64,000 bases of DNA from UBA7672 sp965229115 (GCA_965229115.1 CBDDIR010000003.1:2480001-2544000); one strand, 5' to 3'; counted from the stretch's first letter, positions 37,938 to 48,246 are shown. The notes: a model not told the origin generated them from the sequence alone. Program-made: numbers and translations.

Positions 37938-39785
37938 ATGCGCGACATGGCCGGACCTCCTATTGCTGTTCTCCGCGGCGTGAAACTCACGCTTGGCGCG
38001 ACACCCCTGTTTTCAGGCGTCGATCTCCCCCTCGCACGGGGCGAGCGCATGGCGCTGGTCGGCCGCAACGGCGCAGGCAAGTCCACCCTGATGCGCATCC
38101 TCGCACGCGCCCTCGAGCCGGACGCAGGCGAAGTCTTTATCCAGCCCGGCGTGGACGCACGCCACCTGCTGCAGGAACCGGATTTCACCGGCTTCAAGAC
38201 GGCCATCGAATATGTCAGCGAAGGCCTCGACGACGATATGCTCTATCGCGCCGAGACGGAGCTTCTGTCCTGGGGTGTGCCGCAGGACCTCGACCTCTCG
38301 AAAGCCTCCGGCGGTCAGGCCCGTCGCATCGCGCTAGCCCACGCCTTCGCGCACGATCCCGACGTGCTCCTGCTCGACGAGCCGACCAACCACCTCGACG
38401 TGCCGGCCATCGAACTGCTGGAAGAAGAACTGAGAGCCTTCCGCGGCGCCGTCCTGATCGTCAGCCACGACCGCCGCTTCCTCGAAAACGTCTCCACCTC
38501 CGTCGCCTGGCTGCGCCAAGGCACCGTCCACACGCTCGGCAAAGGCTATGCAGCTTTCGAGGAGTGGGCCGACACGGTTGAGGCCGACGAAGAAAAAGCG
38601 CTCGACAAGCTCAACGTGCAACTCAAGGCCGAAGAGCGCTGGATGGCGCGCGGCGTCACCGCCCGCCGTCGCCGCAATATGGGCCGCGTGCGCAAGCTGC
38701 ACGAAATGCGCGACGAGAAGAAAGAGCGCCGTATCGCGCTCAACCAGGCCAGCAACACGGCCAATCTCGGCATCGACGCAGGCCAGCAATCCGGCCGCCT
38801 CGTCATCGAAGCCAAAGGCCTGACCAAGACCTTCCAGACGCCCGACGGCCCGCTGCCGATCGTCGACAACATCAACCTGCGCGTCATGCGCGGCGACCGC
38901 CTCGGCATCATCGGGCCGAACGGCGCGGGCAAGACCACGCTGCTGAAACTCCTGCTCGGCCAGATCGAGCCGGATGCAGGCTCCCTCCGCCTCGCAAAGA
39001 CGCTCGAGATTGCATATCTCGACCAGACTCGCGCGACGCTGAAGCCCGACGTGACGCTGTGGGACACGCTGACCCCGCTCGGCGGCGACCAGGTCATGGT
39101 CCGCGGCCATCCCCGCCACGTTGCCGCCTACGCCAAGGACTTCCTGTTCGAATCCAGACAGCTGCACCAGCCCGTCCACGCGCTCTCGGGCGGCGAACGT
39201 AACCGCCTGACGCTCGCCATGGCGCTAGCCAAGCCGTCCAACCTGTTGATCCTCGACGAACCGACCAACGATCTCGATATCGAGACGCTGGACCTGCTCG
39301 AAGACATGCTGAGCGAGTACGAAGGCACGCTGCTGCTCGTCAGCCACGACCGCGCTTTCGTCGATAACGTCGTCACCTCGATCCTGACGCCCGAAGGCAA
39401 GGGACAGTGGCTCGAAACGCCGGGCGGCTATGCGGACTACGTCGCGCAGAAGAAATCCGGTGCTGTCGTCTTCCGCTCGTCCGCGCTTGAGACATCACAG
39501 AAAGCTCCAGCGAAGGCCGCGCCCGCGAAAGGTTCAGCACCTGCAGCCAAGCTCAGCTTCAAGGACCAGCACCGCCTCACCGAACTCAATCGCCTCATGC
39601 CGGAACGTCAGAAAGAGATCACCGATCTCGAAGACGCCATGGCCGACAGCGCGATGTTCACGAAGGACCCCAAAGGCTTCCAGACGCGCGCCAATCGCCT
39701 GACGACGGCGCGCGCGGAGTTGCAGAGCTATGAAGAGGAATGGCTCGGCCTTGAGGAGAAGCGCGAAGCATTAGCACGCGGGTAA
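37938..39785 (+). CDS. uup: ABC-F family ATPase, Uup-like
   Basis: A 615-residue protein with two ATP-binding domains and no membrane segment. Domain 1: GRNGAGKSTLMRILARALEP Walker A, ASGGQARRIALAHAFAHDPD signature, LLLDEPTNHLD Walker B. Domain 2: GPNGAGKTTLLKLLLGQIEP, LSGGERNRLTLAMALAKPSN, LILDEPTNDLD. A linker with RGVTARRRRNMGRVRKLHEM lies between, and there is a C-terminal coiled-coil extension as in Uup. The family acts on ribosomes or DNA junctions, and Uup's exact role is debated. Confidence 0.9.
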   Translation: MRDMAGPPIAVLRGVKLTLGATPLFSGVDLPLARGERMALVGRNGAGKSTLMRILARALEPDAGEVFIQPGVDARHLLQEPDFTGFKTAIEYVSEGLDDDMLYRAETELLSWGVPQDLDLSKASGGQARRIALAHAFAHDPDVLLLDEPTNHLDVPAIELLEEELRAFRGAVLIVSHDRRFLENVSTSVAWLRQGTVHTLGKGYAAFEEWADTVEADEEKALDKLNVQLKAEERWMARGVTARRRRNMGRVRKLHEMRDEKKERRIALNQASNTANLGIDAGQQSGRLVIEAKGLTKTFQTPDGPLPIVDNINLRVMRGDRLGIIGPNGAGKTTLLKLLLGQIEPDAGSLRLAKTLEIAYLDQTRATLKPDVTLWDTLTPLGGDQVMVRGHPRHVAAYAKDFLFESRQLHQPVHALSGGERNRLTLAMALAKPSNLLILDEPTNDLDIETLDLLEDMLSEYEGTLLLVSHDRAFVDNVVTSILTPEGKGQWLETPGGYADYVAQKKSGAVVFRSSALETSQKAPAKAAPAKGSAPAAKLSFKDQHRLTELNRLMPERQKEITDLEDAMADSAMFTKDPKGFQTRANRLTTARAELQSYEEEWLGLEEKREALARG

Positions 39786-39905
39786 CTATAAACTCCCCGC
39801 ATTTGCGACGTTCGGGCGCGCTAGCCGGTTTAATTCCACACACCGAGCAAGCGTTTTTTTAACTGCCTTAGAGTAATCCTGGTTCTGCCCGAGGGGAGAT
39901 CCGGC

Positions 39906-41006
39906 ATGGCGGGGACCGTCAACAATTTCGCTCTTTTGCTCGACCTCGCCAAAGAGGGTTCGAGTGAGAAGCGCCGTGAACTGCTGCGCCAGATCACCGA
40001 CGTCTTCCTGGCGGACCCGCCGGAGCGTACGGATCGCGAGTCCATGCTGTTCGACGAAATCGTCGGCGCTGTTGCGTCCGATCTCGAAACGCAGGTCCGC
40101 ATCGAACTCGCTCGCAAGGTCGCCGTCAGCAACGTGCCGGTCCAGCGCACGGCTCGCCGCCTCGCAATGGATGTCATCGAAGTCGCCCGCCCCGTCATCG
40201 AAAACTCGAAGGCGCTGACGCAGGCCGACCTCGTGGACGTCATCAACGCCAAGGGTCAGGAACACTTGCTGGCCGTGACAAAGCGTCCGGACATCGGCGA
40301 GAACGTCTCGAGCGCGCTCGTCGCACGCGGCGAAGATCGCGTCGTCGCCTCGCTGCTCGAAAACCGCACGGCCCGCCTCAACCGTGAAACATACGAACGT
40401 GTCGCCGAACGCGCCGACGCCAACCCCGTGCTGCACGCGCCGCTGGTTCGCAACGCACATGTTCCGCTCGACATGCTGAACAACGTCTATCTGCGCGTCG
40501 AGAGCAATCTGCGCCGCGAGATCATGCGCAAGTTCCACGGCGTCTCGCCGGCCGAACTGGAAGCAGCTCTCGAAGTCAGCCGCAATCATCTTTCAGCCGC
40601 TTACGGCGCCCTGCCGGACGATTATCAGGCCGCCAAGGAATACGTGACCGCGCTCGGCAAGATCTCGCCGCTGCAGCCACCGGTTCTTGTACGGCTGCTC
40701 CGCGAGAGCCGTCAGACCGCTTTCCTGCTCGCCTTCGCGCAACTCGCCGACATCGAGTTCGACCTTGGCCGCCGTCTGCTCGACTCGAAAGACATCGACG
40801 CGCTCGCCATGCTGTGCCGTGGCGCTGGCTTCGATCGCGGCCTGTTCGTTACGCTGTGCATCACCATCATGAATGATGGCGGTGGTCTCAGCAAAGCCGA
40901 AAAATACGGCCAGCTCTATGAGCAGGTACCGGTCGCCGCCGCCCAGCGCGCCCTCCGCTTCTGGAAGGTCCGCTCCAAAGGCACGACCAGCGCGCAAGCG
41001 GCCTAA
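39906..41006 (+). CDS. DUF2336 protein
   Basis: A 366-residue helical protein of the alphaproteobacterial DUF2336 family, with SSEKRRELLRQITDVFLADP, DLETQVRIELARKVAVSNVP and NRTARLNRETYERVAERADA. The function is unknown; some members are thought to belong to signalling pathways. The gene lies between the ABC-F gene and the convergent hybrid kinase. Confidence 0.85.
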   Translation: MAGTVNNFALLLDLAKEGSSEKRRELLRQITDVFLADPPERTDRESMLFDEIVGAVASDLETQVRIELARKVAVSNVPVQRTARRLAMDVIEVARPVIENSKALTQADLVDVINAKGQEHLLAVTKRPDIGENVSSALVARGEDRVVASLLENRTARLNRETYERVAERADANPVLHAPLVRNAHVPLDMLNNVYLRVESNLRREIMRKFHGVSPAELEAALEVSRNHLSAAYGALPDDYQAAKEYVTALGKISPLQPPVLVRLLRESRQTAFLLAFAQLADIEFDLGRRLLDSKDIDALAMLCRGAGFDRGLFVTLCITIMNDGGGLSKAEKYGQLYEQVPVAAAQRALRFWKVRSKGTTSAQAA

Positions 41007-41011
41007 GACGG

Positions 41012-43660
41012 CTAGCGAGCCGGCTTCAGCATCTCCCGGATCTTCTCCGACAGGCCATCAAGCGTGAATGGCTTGGTGACGAGATCCATGCCCGTGTCGA
41101 GGAACTGCCCGCGCAAGGCGGCTTTCTCAGCGTAACCTGTCATGAACAGCACGCGCAGGCCGGGCCGGAACTGGCGCGCGATTTCCGCCAGCTGGCGCCC
41201 GTTGATCGACGGCAGGCCCACATCGGTCAGCAGCAGGTCGATCTTCTTGTTCGAACGCAGAACCGGGATCGCCTCGTGCGCGCTCGCCGTCTGGATCATG
41301 CCATAGCCCCAGTCATGCAGGGCCGTGACAACCATCAGGCGCACGGTCGGATCATCCTCGACGACCAGCACGGTCTCGCCGCCAGTTTGCGAGCCTTGCC
41401 CGCCCTGGTCCTCGACCGGCGCCTCCGCAACGCTGTCGACCGCGCGCGGCAGATACAGTGCAACGCGCGTGCCCTTGCCCACTTCGCTTTCGATCCGCAC
41501 GTGGCCGCCGGATTGCTGCACGAAGCCATACACCATCGACAGGCCCAGCCCCGTGCCCTGTCCGATCGGCTTGGTCGTGAAGAACGGTTCGAAGGCCTTG
41601 GCCAGGGTATCCGCCGACATGCCTTCGCCCGTATCGGACACGGCGATCTCGACATAATCGCCCGGCTCTTCCTCGCTCTCGTGCCGCACGTCCTCAACCG
41701 CAAGCGTACGGTTCGCCATGGTGACGGTCAGTTGACCGCCTGACGGCATGGCGTCGCGTGCGTTGATGACGAGATTGAGCACGGCATTCTCGAGCTGGTT
41801 CGCATCGGTCAGTCCCGCCCACAGACCCGTGGGGCAATCCACGCCGACCTGGATATCCTCGCCGAGTGTCTGGTTCAGCAGGAAGCGCATCCCCTGGATC
41901 AGCTCGCCGACATCCACCGCACGCACATCGAGCGATTGCTGGCGCGAGAACGCAAGCAGGCGATGCGTCAGCGCGGCAGCCCGTTGCGCCGAGGTCGACG
42001 CCGCAGACATCAGCTTGTCGAGATCCTGCGTCTTCCCGCTCTCCAGCCGCCGCCGAACCAGCGACAGCGCACTGATGATGCCCGTCATCAGGTTGTTGAA
42101 GTCGTGCGCAATGCCGCCCGTCAGCTGGCCGATGGCTTCCATCTTGTGGCTCTGACGCAGCTGTTCTTCCGCCGCCATCAGCTCCTTTGTGCGCTCGGCC
42201 ACGCGCGTCTCAAGCGACGCATTGATGTTAGCCAGCGCCTCGACCGCCGCCTTCTGGTCATCGATATCCGTGTTGGTGCCGACCCAGCGCGTGATCTCGC
42301 CGGTCTCGGTCCTGATCGGCACGGCGCGGGCGATGTGCCAGCGATAAACCCCGTCATTCCGGCGCAGGCGGAACTCCGCCTCATAGACATGTCCACCGGT
42401 CAGCGAACTCGCCCAGCGCTCCGCCGCCAGGGGCAGATCTTCGGCGTGCACCAGAGCGGTCCAGCCCACGCCGTCCAGAACGCCCTGTGACAGGCCGCTG
42501 AAATCATAGACGCGCTGGTTGAACCAATCGAGCATGCCATCTGACGAGGCCGTCCACACATGGTTTGGCATGGCCTGCGCCAGCGACCGGAACTGCGATT
42601 CACTCGCCCGCAGCCGGAGCTCGACGATCTTGGTCTCGGTGATATCGGTGAACAGCACCGCGACGAGGTCAGACCCGGGCTTGCCGATCTGGAATGCGTG
42701 CACATCGAACCAGCGACCCAGCGCTTCCGCCTGATCCTCGAAACGCACGCTGCGCCCAGTGCGCGCCACTTCGCCATAGATATCGAACCAGTGCTGCTCA
42801 TGCGTCGGCGACAGATCCCGCATCCGCCGGCCCGCAACGTTCGACAGTCCCGTCTGCACATTGAACGATGGATTGGTCTCGATGAACACGTAGTCGATCG
42901 GCGTGCCATCCGCGCTGAACAGCATCTGGATGATGCAGAAGCCCGCATCGATGGAATTGAACAGCGTGCTGTAGCGCTCTTCGCTCTCGCTGCGCCCCAG
43001 CTCGGCCTCACGCTGCGACGTGATGTCGATCGTCGCGCCAGCCAGTGAGACCGCCTTGCCGCTCTGGTTCAGGGTCGGTTGCCCGCGCGCCAGAACGTGG
43101 CGCTGGACGCCATCCTGGCTAAGCAGACGATACTCGCAGGCAAAGGGCTGGCCCGAGGCCAGAGACCCGGCAATCGTCTCGCCCAGCCTGCCGCGATCAT
43201 CGGGATGTACGCCTGCGATGAAGTCCGAGATCGGCGCACCCACAGCCGCGCGCGCCGGGTCCACGCCATAGAGCCGCGCGAACCGCGCATCGGCGATGAC
43301 CTTGTCTTCCTTGATCTGCCAGTCCCACAGTCCGATGATTTCCGCGTTCGACAGCGTGCGCTCGAGCTGCTCGCGCGCATCCGTCATCTCGGTCCACCAG
43401 CCGATCGACGGCCGGCCTAGCGCCTGAGGATGCCGCGCCCCCATCGCGGGGATGTGAGCGTCATTGTAGAACGCCACCTGGTCAGGGCCCCACGCCACAT
43501 AGGCGGGTGTCGTCGCGTCCAGGACCGCCCGCACAGTGGCAACCAGCGCCGGAGACCAGGTTTCAGGCTGTCCCAAAATCGAAGACGACCAGTCGATCGC
43601 GCGCAGAATCGCGCCCGTCTCCCCGCCACCCTTGAGAACTGAATCCGCCATTACCGACAT
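41012..43660 (-). CDS. Hybrid sensor histidine kinase with PAS domains and receiver
   Basis: An 882-residue cytoplasmic protein with no obvious membrane helix. PAS-like domains lie at about 100-220, 225-345 and 350-470 (for example IIGLWDWQIKEDKVIADARF and ANPSFNVQ-like ETNPSFNVQTGLSNVAGRRM). The phosphoacceptor helix is GQLTGGIAHDFNNLMTGIIS near 520. An HATPase domain with VINARDAM and TKPIGQGTGLGLSMVYGFV follows, then a C-terminal receiver at about 760-878 with VLVVEDDPTVR, LLLTDVGLP and TKPF. Likely partner: the orphan receiver at 33885 or itself. Confidence 0.92.
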   Translation of the reverse strand: MSVMADSVLKGGGETGAILRAIDWSSSILGQPETWSPALVATVRAVLDATTPAYVAWGPDQVAFYNDAHIPAMGARHPQALGRPSIGWWTEMTDAREQLERTLSNAEIIGLWDWQIKEDKVIADARFARLYGVDPARAAVGAPISDFIAGVHPDDRGRLGETIAGSLASGQPFACEYRLLSQDGVQRHVLARGQPTLNQSGKAVSLAGATIDITSQREAELGRSESEERYSTLFNSIDAGFCIIQMLFSADGTPIDYVFIETNPSFNVQTGLSNVAGRRMRDLSPTHEQHWFDIYGEVARTGRSVRFEDQAEALGRWFDVHAFQIGKPGSDLVAVLFTDITETKIVELRLRASESQFRSLAQAMPNHVWTASSDGMLDWFNQRVYDFSGLSQGVLDGVGWTALVHAEDLPLAAERWASSLTGGHVYEAEFRLRRNDGVYRWHIARAVPIRTETGEITRWVGTNTDIDDQKAAVEALANINASLETRVAERTKELMAAEEQLRQSHKMEAIGQLTGGIAHDFNNLMTGIISALSLVRRRLESGKTQDLDKLMSAASTSAQRAAALTHRLLAFSRQQSLDVRAVDVGELIQGMRFLLNQTLGEDIQVGVDCPTGLWAGLTDANQLENAVLNLVINARDAMPSGGQLTVTMANRTLAVEDVRHESEEEPGDYVEIAVSDTGEGMSADTLAKAFEPFFTTKPIGQGTGLGLSMVYGFVQQSGGHVRIESEVGKGTRVALYLPRAVDSVAEAPVEDQGGQGSQTGGETVLVVEDDPTVRLMVVTALHDWGYGMIQTASAHEAIPVLRSNKKIDLLLTDVGLPSINGRQLAEIARQFRPGLRVLFMTGYAEKAALRGQFLDTGMDLVTKPFTLDGLSEKIREMLKPAR

Positions 43661-43723
43661 CCAGAGCGCAAACTAGCCCACCGCGTCCACAACTCAAGAA
43701 AGCCGCGACGCACCGCCGCAAAG

Positions 43724-43751
43724 CCGATGATTCTCTCCCCAGAGAAATCGG
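43724..43751. other. Strong hairpin in a divergent intergenic region
   Basis: CCGAT (43724-43728) pairs with ATCGG (43747-43751), and TTCTCT (43731-43736) pairs with AGAGAA (43741-43746) around CCCC. No T tract follows on either strand, so a terminator is unlikely. It may be an operator or RNA leader element of the kinase gene. Confidence 0.45.
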
Positions 43752-43913
43752 CGAAGGCGAACCCTGATTTTCGGCCCATAGGCGAGATCGGGACACACCG
43801 GATGAAAATATTCGCCAGCGCCCCTATCTGCGTAGGATCAAACAGCAGTTCCCGAATTGCTCCGTATCAACCGCTCGCCTAGGTTTCCGGCCCGCGGGGC
43901 GTAGAGAGAGTGC

Positions 43914-45647
43914 ATGCCTAACCCTGTCATCCGCTCACAGACCGTGAGCATTGGCGACCTGTTACGTCTCGGATCGTTCCAGCCGGCGAGAGTTCAGCGC
44001 GACTATTGCTGGACGGAACGCCAACAGGCCGGCCTGCTCGAAGACCTGATCGCTGCCTTCGGCGAATTTGGCCTCGACCCCGAGGTCGAGGACGATCACG
44101 GCTCCCTCAACGAGCCGGCCACCGACGCGCCGTTCGAGGTTGCGGACTACGACAAGGAACTCGAGCTGACCGCGCCCTACACCTTCGTGGGAACCGTGGT
44201 GCTGCACCCGGCCGGCGAGCGGCTGGATATCTACGATGGCCTCCAGCGCGTAACCACCTTTACGGTGATCTTCGCCGTGCTCCGCGACATGCTGCAGGCG
44301 GACAAGAACCACTCCGTCCACTCATTGCTTGCGAACGAGAGCGGCATCTGGCGCCTTAATCTCCAGATGAAACACAACACGCTGGAATCTGACATCCTCG
44401 CGCTGGGCCGCACAGCCAAGCGCCATCGTCCCCACCCGATGCTCACCGACGCGTCCGAGCGCCTGCGCGAGTGCGTGGCGGTTGCGCGGGGCATGTTCAA
44501 CGGCTGGAACGCCAAACGGCTGAACGCCTTCATCGGCTTCCTGTCCGAAGCCGTCCTTGTCACCGTGACGCGCATCTCTGATCGCCGTATCGCTGCCAAG
44601 GCTTTCGTCAGCATCAACTCGGGCGGCCTGCCGCTGAAGCCGGAAGAGATCGTCAAGGGCCAGCTGATCGACCTGTCCTCGACCATGCCGAATGCCGACG
44701 AAGCCGCCCGCACGATCCTGTTCGCATGGAACTCCATGCAGGAAGAACTCGGCAAGCAGCGCTTCGATGACTTCCTGCGCTCCGTCGACTTCATCGAGCG
44801 GCGCATGGCGCAATCGACCGACTACGCCATCCAGCTCATGGAACACATCCGCCGCCGCTACCCCGGCCAGCAGGGCTACAAGTGGGCGACCGAAACGCTG
44901 ATCCACTATCTGGCTGCGTTCAAATGGATCTACGAATCCGCTGAGCAGGAATGGGCGGTCGGCGTGCACGCCAGCCTGCGCCGCCTGCAGCTCCTGAAGT
45001 GGGATCAGTGGCGCGCCTACGCCATGCTGATCTACATGAAGTCGCGGCCCGCCGATCTCAACAAGCGTATCGATATCCTCGATCGCGTCTGCTTCGCCCT
45101 GACCGTCTCAACCCCGGACCAGCGCCGTTGCGCTGAGATGATCGGCAAGCGTGTCGAGCGCTTCGCCAAGGGCTCATTCGGCAAGCAGGGCGGGTTCACC
45201 TTCTCGCCCCAGCAGTATGAACGCCTGGTTCGCCACCTTGGCAGCCCGATCACCGAGGGCGGCCGACGCTCCACCATCATGCGCTGGATCGAGGCGGCAG
45301 CCCACGGCGATCGCGTGCCGAAATACGTGATCGACACCCGCTCATCCGTCGAACACGTCTATCCCCGCAACCCGCAGGATCACTGGCTCGCCTTCGAGAA
45401 CGGGCTGGAGATCAACCAGCTCGCCACCCTGCGCGAGATGGCGGGCAATCTCTGCGTCCTGCCGCAGGACGAGCTCGGCAACGGCCCGTTTGAGGAAAAG
45501 CGCAAGGCGTACGGCAAGTTCAAGACGAAGTTCGCCAACGACGTCTCGAAGACCAAGTTCTGGACGCCAGACTCCGTGCGCTATCGCACAAAGAAACTCA
45601 CTGACGCCGCGCTGGAATTCCTCGCGCTCGAAGTTTCCAACGCCTAG
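43914..45647 (+). CDS. DUF262/DUF1524 protein (GmrSD-like), possible defence gene
   Basis: A 577-residue protein. The N-terminal DUF262 domain has PARVQRDYCWTERQQAGLLE and the motif YDGLQRVTTFTVIFAVLRDM (where DGQQR is usual). The middle has FVSINSGGLPLKPEEIVKGQ, the conserved N-GxPL motif. The C-terminal DUF1524 nuclease-type region has SVEHVYPRNPQDHW and GNLCVLPQDELGNGPFEEKR. GmrSD proteins with this layout restrict DNA with modified bases, but many DUF262 proteins are uncharacterised. It stands alone, with no methylase or other defence gene beside it. Confidence 0.85.
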   Translation: MPNPVIRSQTVSIGDLLRLGSFQPARVQRDYCWTERQQAGLLEDLIAAFGEFGLDPEVEDDHGSLNEPATDAPFEVADYDKELELTAPYTFVGTVVLHPAGERLDIYDGLQRVTTFTVIFAVLRDMLQADKNHSVHSLLANESGIWRLNLQMKHNTLESDILALGRTAKRHRPHPMLTDASERLRECVAVARGMFNGWNAKRLNAFIGFLSEAVLVTVTRISDRRIAAKAFVSINSGGLPLKPEEIVKGQLIDLSSTMPNADEAARTILFAWNSMQEELGKQRFDDFLRSVDFIERRMAQSTDYAIQLMEHIRRRYPGQQGYKWATETLIHYLAAFKWIYESAEQEWAVGVHASLRRLQLLKWDQWRAYAMLIYMKSRPADLNKRIDILDRVCFALTVSTPDQRRCAEMIGKRVERFAKGSFGKQGGFTFSPQQYERLVRHLGSPITEGGRRSTIMRWIEAAAHGDRVPKYVIDTRSSVEHVYPRNPQDHWLAFENGLEINQLATLREMAGNLCVLPQDELGNGPFEEKRKAYGKFKTKFANDVSKTKFWTPDSVRYRTKKLTDAALEFLALEVSNA

Positions 45648-45650
45648 GGC

Positions 45651-45678
45651 GGCATCCGGCCCCTCAGAGCCGGATGCC
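45651..45678. terminator. Bidirectional terminator
   Basis: GGCATCCGGC (45651-45660) pairs perfectly with GCCGGATGCC (45669-45678) around an 8-base loop. It lies between the convergent DUF262/DUF1524 and TonB receptor genes. There is no long T tract, so it may depend partly on the stem. Confidence 0.75.
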
Positions 45679-45687
45679 TCTAGTCAC

Positions 45688-48138
45688 CTAGAACCTGGCG
45701 TTCACGCTCACCCAATAGCTGCGCGCCTTGTCCTTGTTATTGTAGTGATCCTGGAAGCTGGGCGTGAACGATCCATCGCCATTGTTGACGAAGGTGGTGT
45801 CGTAGGTCGTGAAGTCCTCGTCCAGCAGGTTGTTGATCTGCCCGCTCAACGTCAGGAAGTCGTTGAAGCGGTACTGCGCGCCGAGATTCAGCACTTCATA
45901 GTCCTTGAAGTACACATGCTGCCCCGTCAGCGCATCGACGCCGCGATAGCGCTTCGATCGCGACTCCACCATCAGCTGCGTGCTGAACTCGTTGGTGACG
46001 TCCCAGTTCAACGTGGCGTTGGCCATGTGCTTGGCCGAGTTACCCAGCGGCTGTCCGGCGCTGGCGCCGCTCTTCTGTTCGCTGTCCGTGTAGGTGTAGT
46101 TGGCGCGGATCGACAGGTTTTCCAAGATCTCATATTTGCCCGCCACTTCAGCGCCAGAGATGACCACCTCGTCGATGTTCACCGTCCGCGTGCTCGTGGT
46201 GTAGCCGAGTTCCGCATACTCGCCCGTGGTCGAGCAAGTTAGCGTCAGGCCACCGCCGCACGGTTGCGAGGTGATCTTGTCCTCGAACTTGTTGTTGAAC
46301 ACGGTGAGGTTGAAGTTGTGGCCGGCATTGGCCGCCTGCCAGTAAACCGCGATCTCGGTGCTGACGCTGGTTTCCGGCTTCAGGTCCGGGTTGCCGAACA
46401 TGGGCGACACGCCCTGTCCGCCGAACCCGACCACGCCGTCATAGAGCTGGGTCGTCTTGGGCGTCTTGAAGCCCGTGCTCACGCCGCCCTTCACCGTCCA
46501 CTGTGGCGAAATCGTATAGACGCCATACAGACGCGGGCTGAAATGGTCGCCGAACACTTCATGGTCGTCGAAGCGTAGGCCGCCCGTGATCGAGAACGGC
46601 TCGACCGGCGTCCACGTATCCTCGGCAAACACCGAATACATGTTGTGGTCCTGTGTGCCGCCGGGTGTACCGGCCTCAAGACCGAACACGCCATCGTTCA
46701 GCTTGCCCTGGATCACTTGCGTGCCCACGACCACCATGTGCTCGCCAGCGTACTCGAACGGCATGCTCAGCTTGGCGTCCAGCGTGTACTGTTCGCTTTC
46801 CAGCGTGCGCTTGTCGCGCGGAAGGTAAGTCAGCATCGCAGCGTATTGTGCAGGCATCAGGTTCGCCTGCATCAGCGCGAGCTTCGCCGCCTCAGAGCGG
46901 TTGTTGAAAGCCGTGACGCGCGCCGCAGCCGTGCCGCTTCCCGGCGGCACGCAGTTTCCGGCGCTGGTCACCGCGCCGCCGAGATTCACGCAAGCGGCGT
47001 TCCATAGGAGCTGCAGCGATTGCCGCTCATCCACCGAGAACGGCAGCGTACGCCCGTCATTGTTCGTCGACACGTGCGCCAGCGACACGAAGCTCTTGCC
47101 GAAATTCCAGTCGCCCTCATGCGTCAACGACCATGTGTCGCGCGTGAACTCCTGCGAGGCCGAATACCCCGCACGCGGCTCCATCCGGCCCGTATTGGCG
47201 AGGCGCAGCATCGCGCCGTAATTGTCCACCGTGCCGACCGGATACTCTTCCACGCCATCGTCGTTGATCGTGATCGCGTTGTCGTATTCCTGCTTGGACG
47301 CGTCGTAATCGAATACCAGACGCTGGTTCGGCGCCATGTTGAACGACAGGCTGCCACCTAGCGCGGTGTTGGTGTTGTCCACCGTCTTGCCGCCGCCGCC
47401 GAAGCCGAGAGCGCGGGAATGCGACACGCCCGCCGGATCGGTCACGGACGGATAGACCGGGTTCGAGGCGTCGCGCTTGTACCAGCTGCCACGCAGGCTG
47501 ATGTCCAGCACGTCCTTGATGATCGGCCCGGAGACGAAGACGTCGACGGTTGAGTCGTCGCCATACTGATCATTCTCCTGCAGGCTGTAGCCCGCCGTGA
47601 TCGACCCGCTCCACTTGGCAGCGGACTTCTTGGTGATGATGTTGATCACGCCACCCAGCGCATCCGACCCATACAGCGTTGAGGCCGGCCCGCGGATGAC
47701 TTCGATACGCTCGATCGTGTCCAGCGGCGGGATGTGGTTGAACTGGTTGCCGCTGAAGCTGTTCGGATAGATGTCGCCATGGTTGTTCTGGCGCTTCCCG
47801 TCGATCAGGATCAGCGTGTAGTCGGAGCCCATGCCGCGCAGGCTGATCGTGCGCTGGCCGGTCTTGTCCGCAGTCTCACCTACATCGACGCCCTCCAGAT
47901 CGCGCACCGCATCGATCAGCGTCATGTAGGGTCGCTTCTGAAGCTCCTCGGCCGTCACGACGGTGATGCTGGCCGGCGCATCCGTCAGCTTCTGCTCGAA
48001 GCCGGAAGCCGTGATGACGACGACGTCCTCATTCGAAACCGGCCCGGCTTGCGGACCTGCCTCCTGCGCATGAGCCGCGAGCGCCAGCGACGAACTCGTC
48101 GCCAGAAGCATCCCGATAACTGCAAGCCGTCCCGTCAT
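45688..48138 (-). CDS. TonB-dependent receptor, CirA/FepA type
   Basis: An 816-residue outer-membrane protein. A signal peptide (MTGRLAVIGMLLATSSSLAL) is cleaved near AHAQ. The plug domain carries ASGFEQKLTDAPASITVVTA and the conserved IEVIRGPASTLYGSDALGGV. The barrel ends SYWVSVNARF with terminal phenylalanine. The plug resembles receptors for iron-siderophore or colicin I type ligands. A LytTR regulator gene lies just upstream, and a palindrome lies between the two, suggesting control. Confidence 0.92.
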   Translation of the reverse strand: MTGRLAVIGMLLATSSSLALAAHAQEAGPQAGPVSNEDVVVITASGFEQKLTDAPASITVVTAEELQKRPYMTLIDAVRDLEGVDVGETADKTGQRTISLRGMGSDYTLILIDGKRQNNHGDIYPNSFSGNQFNHIPPLDTIERIEVIRGPASTLYGSDALGGVINIITKKSAAKWSGSITAGYSLQENDQYGDDSTVDVFVSGPIIKDVLDISLRGSWYKRDASNPVYPSVTDPAGVSHSRALGFGGGGKTVDNTNTALGGSLSFNMAPNQRLVFDYDASKQEYDNAITINDDGVEEYPVGTVDNYGAMLRLANTGRMEPRAGYSASQEFTRDTWSLTHEGDWNFGKSFVSLAHVSTNNDGRTLPFSVDERQSLQLLWNAACVNLGGAVTSAGNCVPPGSGTAAARVTAFNNRSEAAKLALMQANLMPAQYAAMLTYLPRDKRTLESEQYTLDAKLSMPFEYAGEHMVVVGTQVIQGKLNDGVFGLEAGTPGGTQDHNMYSVFAEDTWTPVEPFSITGGLRFDDHEVFGDHFSPRLYGVYTISPQWTVKGGVSTGFKTPKTTQLYDGVVGFGGQGVSPMFGNPDLKPETSVSTEIAVYWQAANAGHNFNLTVFNNKFEDKITSQPCGGGLTLTCSTTGEYAELGYTTSTRTVNIDEVVISGAEVAGKYEILENLSIRANYTYTDSEQKSGASAGQPLGNSAKHMANATLNWDVTNEFSTQLMVESRSKRYRGVDALTGQHVYFKDYEVLNLGAQYRFNDFLTLSGQINNLLDEDFTTYDTTFVNNGDGSFTPSFQDHYNNKDKARSYWVSVNARF

Positions 48139-48246
48139 TTTCCGTCTCCCGAGTGAACTGCGGGAGGCCGTAGGACGATCGATTACAATTTGCGAATAAC
48201 TATCATGTGCATTCGCTGTGCGAAAATGTCGCGAGAAATCAAAGAT

